Shown here one piece after another: positions 6,152-8,958 of a stretch of DNA of 8,958 bases. Source of the DNA: Chryseobacterium gleum (GTDB lineage Bacteria > Bacteroidota > Bacteroidia > UBA10329); NCBI GenBank assembly GCA_945874195.1, contig CAMCFW010000065.1, forward strand, positions 1 to 8,958, read 5' to 3'. Position numbers and translations under genes: made by a program. How positions within the stretch are numbered: position 1 is the first letter of the stretch; every line of letters begins with the position of its first letter. A model generated the notes under the pieces. It worked only from the letters and a program-made list of their open reading frames with translations, was not told the origin of the DNA and searched no databases.

Positions 6152-8058
6152 CAATGTGATAATTGAAAGGGAGTGAACGGTCTGCGCTCACCGTCCACAA
6201 GGTAGCCAGCGCGAAGCATCTGGCCATGATGGCTCTCAAAATACTCGATCTTCAATGCATGTTTTCCCTTTTCGAGAATGATGTCGCCATACTGCCAAAA
6301 GGCCCCGTGGTCACCATCATTGTCCACGACCAGTTCTCCATCGATGTAGAGTTTTGAACCATCGTCCGAACGGGTGAAAAAGCGGTAGGTCCTACTTTCG
6401 TCCAACTCCACAAAACCATCCAGCACTAGGCCCCAAAGGTCTTCCTTCGTGTTGTTGCATTCGGTCTCATTCACGGTTTGCTGCACGCCCGTCTTCTTCG
6501 CTTTCAATTGGCTGAAATCGGGCAGCTTCTCAAGGTCTTCGGCAAACCCGTAGTAGCTGTAGTTCAGGCCGCGTTCTGTTTTCCCCGGATTCACGGCTGG
6601 CAGCGCATTCATCTGCTTCAAACTGCGCGAAACCACGCGGCTTGCCCGACCATCGGCCGTATAGGCACGCGCCCGTAATTGTGTGCTCTTCTTCAGCTTG
6701 AATGCTGCGCTGTATCGGGTCGACTTCTGGTTCGGTTCGCTGCCATCCAAGCTGTAGTAGATGCTGTAATCCTTCTCCAAGGCCTCCATGCTGATGTTGG
6801 CCTCATCGCCAAACACCAGTTTATCAACCGTTATCATGGGTGGAGGCGGCTGCAACACGCGGTTGGCGGTTGAGCCGTCCTCCGGTTTTTCCAATTGGAA
6901 GGTGTCGAACAGGCGGCCTTCGTGGTCAATGGCCTTGAAGACCATGGTGCGATCGAAAATGGCGAAGGTGGTATAATGATGGTCGGCAAACATCTTGTGC
7001 GAGAACCACGAGCGCGTGGGGTCGAAATCCTCCAGACCACCGCCTGCCCCACCCGAATTGATGTAAACCACCCCGTTCTTCATGTTCACACGATTCTCGA
7101 AAATGGGCCACGTTCGCTCATACACATGCGTGTGTCCGAACAGGCAGAAATCCACACCATATTGCTCATAGAGGGGCACCAGATTCACCGATTCGGTGGT
7201 GTAGGTGGATGCTCCGATGTAGGTGTCGCCCTGGTCGTTCTCCTCTGATGAGTAAGGCGGATGATGGTGCACCACAAACTTCCATGTGGCATCGCTCTTA
7301 GCCAACTGCCATTCCAGCCAATCGTACTGTTCGGAGCCTTCGCCGAGATCCTTGTTGCTATCGATCATGAAAAAATCGGCATTGCCATAGCGGAAACTGT
7401 AGAAATACTCCGGTGCCGGATTGGCCATGTATTGATAATAGAAGTCATCGTCCTGTTCGTGGTTTCCAAGGACGGTGAACATCGGATAGCGGCTCATGAC
7501 CACGCTGCCCGGGCCGAGGAACTCATTCACCCACTGATCCTTCTCAGAGCCCACATCAACAATATCGCCTGCATTGACAACAAAACTCGGTCGTTCAGCA
7601 TAAATGAGCCGCGCCACCTTTGTCCAAGCCCAAGGCGTGCGGTCGTTCTGCTGCGTATCGCCAATGAATGCGAACATGAACGCGCTATCGTCATTCACCG
7701 TTGTCTTGAACGTGGAAACAGGACTGACAAGTTCTTTTCCCGACTTGAATTTTGACCTGACCCTGTACACGTATTTCGTCTCCACCTTCAGGTTGTCGAG
7801 CACCACCTCGTGCATCAGGCTTTCATCCGTCAGTTCCACTTTCTGCGAAAGGTTGGGTTCCTTGGCATTCGGCAATGCTTCGCCAAACTCAACAACAGAG
7901 GTGGCCTCGGAGGTGGTTTCCCACAGAACGGTCATGCTCGTTTTGGTGGACCACTGGAGATATGGTTTCACCAGAAAGCTGTCGGCTTCGGCCTTTTGCT
8001 GGGCCAACGACTGAAACACCAGGGCGCAGCCCACAACGGTTGAGAGAAGCTTTTTCAT
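6151..8058 (-). CDS. Multidomain exported metallophosphoesterase MPE3 with chitobiase-C-like and PA14 domains
   Basis: A 635-residue phosphoesterase. Residues 1-19 are a signal peptide (MKKLLSTVV... ending SLA). Residues about 27-120 form a purple-acid-phosphatase-type N-terminal domain (LVKPYLQW). The catalytic domain shows GDTQ (133-136), GDIVD (164-168), GNHE (198-201), HHHPPY (264-269) and GHTHVYER (308-315). The metal ligands are largely intact, but Asp168 stands where purple acid phosphatases have tyrosine, and Gln136 follows Asp134 instead of Gly or His; the site is therefore unlikely to be the purple Fe(III) type. Residues about 404-483 resemble the C-terminal domain of chitobiases (YYSLDGSEPN). 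Residues about 497-625 are a PA14 domain (RSDDGSKLYIDGELV), usually sugar-binding. A role in acting on or near polysaccharide is inferred. No T9SS signal is seen. It starts 10 bp after the TonB receptor stop and overlaps the GDPD start by one base. Confidence 0.94.
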   Translation of the reverse strand: MKKLLSTVVGCALVFQSLAQQKAEADSFLVKPYLQWSTKTSMTVLWETTSEATSVVEFGEALPNAKEPNLSQKVELTDESLMHEVVLDNLKVETKYVYRVRSKFKSGKELVSPVSTFKTTVNDDSAFMFAFIGDTQQNDRTPWAWTKVARLIYAERPSFVVNAGDIVDVGSEKDQWVNEFLGPGSVVMSRYPMFTVLGNHEQDDDFYYQYMANPAPEYFYSFRYGNADFFMIDSNKDLGEGSEQYDWLEWQLAKSDATWKFVVHHHPPYSSEENDQGDTYIGASTYTTESVNLVPLYEQYGVDFCLFGHTHVYERTWPIFENRVNMKNGVVYINSGGAGGGLEDFDPTRSWFSHKMFADHHYTTFAIFDRTMVFKAIDHEGRLFDTFQLEKPEDGSTANRVLQPPPPMITVDKLVFGDEANISMEALEKDYSIYYSLDGSEPNQKSTRYSAAFKLKKSTQLRARAYTADGRASRVVSRSLKQMNALPAVNPGKTERGLNYSYYGFAEDLEKLPDFSQLKAKKTGVQQTVNETECNNTKEDLWGLVLDGFVELDESRTYRFFTRSDDGSKLYIDGELVVDNDGDHGAFWQYGDIILEKGKHALKIEYFESHHGQMLRAGYLVDGERRPFTPFQLSH

Positions 8059-8068
8059 AGGTTGGAAC

Positions 8069-8958
8069 TTAGAATTTCACTTGGAGCTGAAGGGTGTAGT
8101 TCCGATTGGGTTCGGGCATGCTGGGCCGTGTTGAATAATACTTGTTCGCCACATTCTTCACCATGAAACCGACCTTTAGCTTATCGTTGATCCCGTATGA
8201 GGCCCGCACGTCAAATACCCAATCCCCCTTCAAATGCTCCTGTTCGTAGCGGTCAAACGACTCGAAATCACCAGATAGGAATCCAACTGCTATTCCGAAA
8301 GTAGTAGGAATTACCTCCGGATAACTTCCATAATAGACCGAAGCGCCAACCGAAATACGTTTCCAAGTCACCGCCAGGTCTCCTACAAAAAGATGTCGCG
8401 AACGGAACTGCAGGATCTGTCCCTTCCGTTCTTCCGGAACCCTGCGGCCTAGATCGGCAAACATCATCTTCAAATATTCTCCCACGTTGGTCCCGAACGA
8501 ATCGATGTTGACGGGATAGGTGTAGGTATAACCGATAGAAGGAACAATCTCGAAGGCACCGATCTTGCCACTTCCCGTGAGGCCGATCTCGAATCCGGCC
8601 ACGCGTGCGTTCTCCACATTGCTCGGATAGAGGCCGACAAATAGCGAATCGCCCGCAAACAGGTCCGGTTCCGTTCCCGCACTGACAAAACGGTACTCCA
8701 CAAACTGCTTGTATTCCTGCCAGAAGAACGCGGCATCAAAGCCCGCTTTGAAGTTCAGTATCTGAAATCCCTGCGTGAGTCCGAACTCCAGATTCCATCC
8801 TTTTTCGGGCTGAAGTTCAGGGTTGGCAATGATCCTGAGCGTGTTGAACAGGTCGTTGGTGATGTAGCGTTCGCCCACGCTAGGAAGGCGGTACGACTGT
8901 CCGAAGGACGAGCGGAAGAAGCTTGCCTTGCCAAACTTGTAGTTGAGCCCAGTGCGGA
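8069..8958 (-). CDS. TonB-dependent outer-membrane receptor, C-terminal part (5' end beyond window)
   Basis: The reading frame is open to the right edge, so about 295 C-terminal residues are visible and the plug domain and TonB box are not. It shows beta-barrel features: the FGQSYRLPSVGERY stretch followed by NPELQPEKGWNLEFG is the typical TonB-receptor barrel block, alternating polar and aromatic strands follow, and GFMVKNVANKYYSTRP with a C-terminal LQVKF is the usual last strand ending in phenylalanine for barrel assembly. These receptors import substrates across the outer membrane using TonB energy. The ligand cannot be read. The downstream phosphoesterase and glycerophosphodiesterase suggest a phosphorus-containing compound or a released product. 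An internal GTG at 8876-8878 is not the start, because conserved barrel sequence continues upstream of it. The gap to MPE3 is 10 bp, so they are surely cotranscribed. Confidence 0.92.
   Translation of the reverse strand, partial: RTGLNYKFGKASFFRSSFGQSYRLPSVGERYITNDLFNTLRIIANPELQPEKGWNLEFGLTQGFQILNFKAGFDAAFFWQEYKQFVEYRFVSAGTEPDLFAGDSLFVGLYPSNVENARVAGFEIGLTGSGKIGAFEIVPSIGYTYTYPVNIDSFGTNVGEYLKMMFADLGRRVPEERKGQILQFRSRHLFVGDLAVTWKRISVGASVYYGSYPEVIPTTFGIAVGFLSGDFESFDRYEQEHLKGDWVFDVRASYGINDKLKVGFMVKNVANKYYSTRPSMPEPNRNYTLQLQVKF

Noticed and set aside
6149..6154. TTG start at 6152-6154 for the GDPD
   Set aside because: The adjacent ATG gives the same protein less one residue and the common TGATG coupling, so the ATG is preferred.
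7261..7755. Open plus-strand frame of 164 codons inside MPE3
   Set aside because: It lies opposite the conserved catalytic core of MPE3, encodes no recognisable domain and has no promoter or start context; it is a shadow frame.
8025..8058. Possible lipoprotein signal: VVGC at residues 8-11 of MPE3, and LIAC at 6-9 of MPE2
   Set aside because: The cysteines come too early for a lipoprotein signal, and the hydrophobic core continues past them to a normal cleavage site.
8069..8878. A shorter gene starting at the GTG at 8876-8878
   Set aside because: Conserved TonB-receptor barrel sequence (FGQSYRLPS) continues upstream in the same frame to the window edge, so the GTG is an internal valine codon.

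Overview
The window reads as a chromosomal segment of a Bacteroidota bacterium, probably Flavobacteriales-like. Four things point there: a C-terminal type IX secretion (T9SS) sorting domain on one protein, a TonB-dependent outer-membrane receptor, promoter boxes of the TAnnTTTG type, and start codons with no Shine-Dalgarno sequence. Base composition looks close to 50% GC and even throughout. I see no insertion sequence, tRNA, rRNA, CRISPR array or prophage gene. Coding density is very high; the only real gap is 240 bp (3041-3280).

Layout. (1) A minus-strand unit runs leftward from about 3057. It holds a secreted choice-of-anchor I / lamin-tail protein with a T9SS signal (722-3040), then a purple-acid-phosphatase-like metallophosphoesterase, here MPE1, cut by the left edge (1-725). 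Stop and start overlap as ATGA. (2) A divergent plus-strand unit starts at about 3281. It holds a TPR-repeat protein (3281-4081) and a second exported phosphoesterase, MPE2 (4078-5373), also joined by an ATGA overlap. (3) A minus-strand unit enters from the right edge: the C-terminal part of a TonB-dependent receptor (8069-8958), a multidomain exported phosphoesterase, MPE3, with chitobiase-C-like and PA14 domains (6151-8058), and a glycerophosphodiester phosphodiesterase (5381-6151). It converges on MPE2 with 7 bp between stop codons, where a small hairpin sits.

How the genes may work together. Three exported binuclear-metal phosphoesterases, an exported glycerophosphodiesterase, a surface protein of a family that often accompanies secreted phosphatases, and an outer-membrane transporter lie within 9 kb. 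The simplest reading is a locus that breaks down organic phosphoesters outside the cytoplasm and takes up a product. That is an inference from families and gene order: substrates and phosphate control are not shown by the sequence. The points most worth a second look are the divergent promoter region, with a predicted leaderless TPR transcript and two CCATGG palindromes 21 bp apart, and the unusual MPE3, which lacks the purple-phosphatase tyrosine and carries two extra domains.
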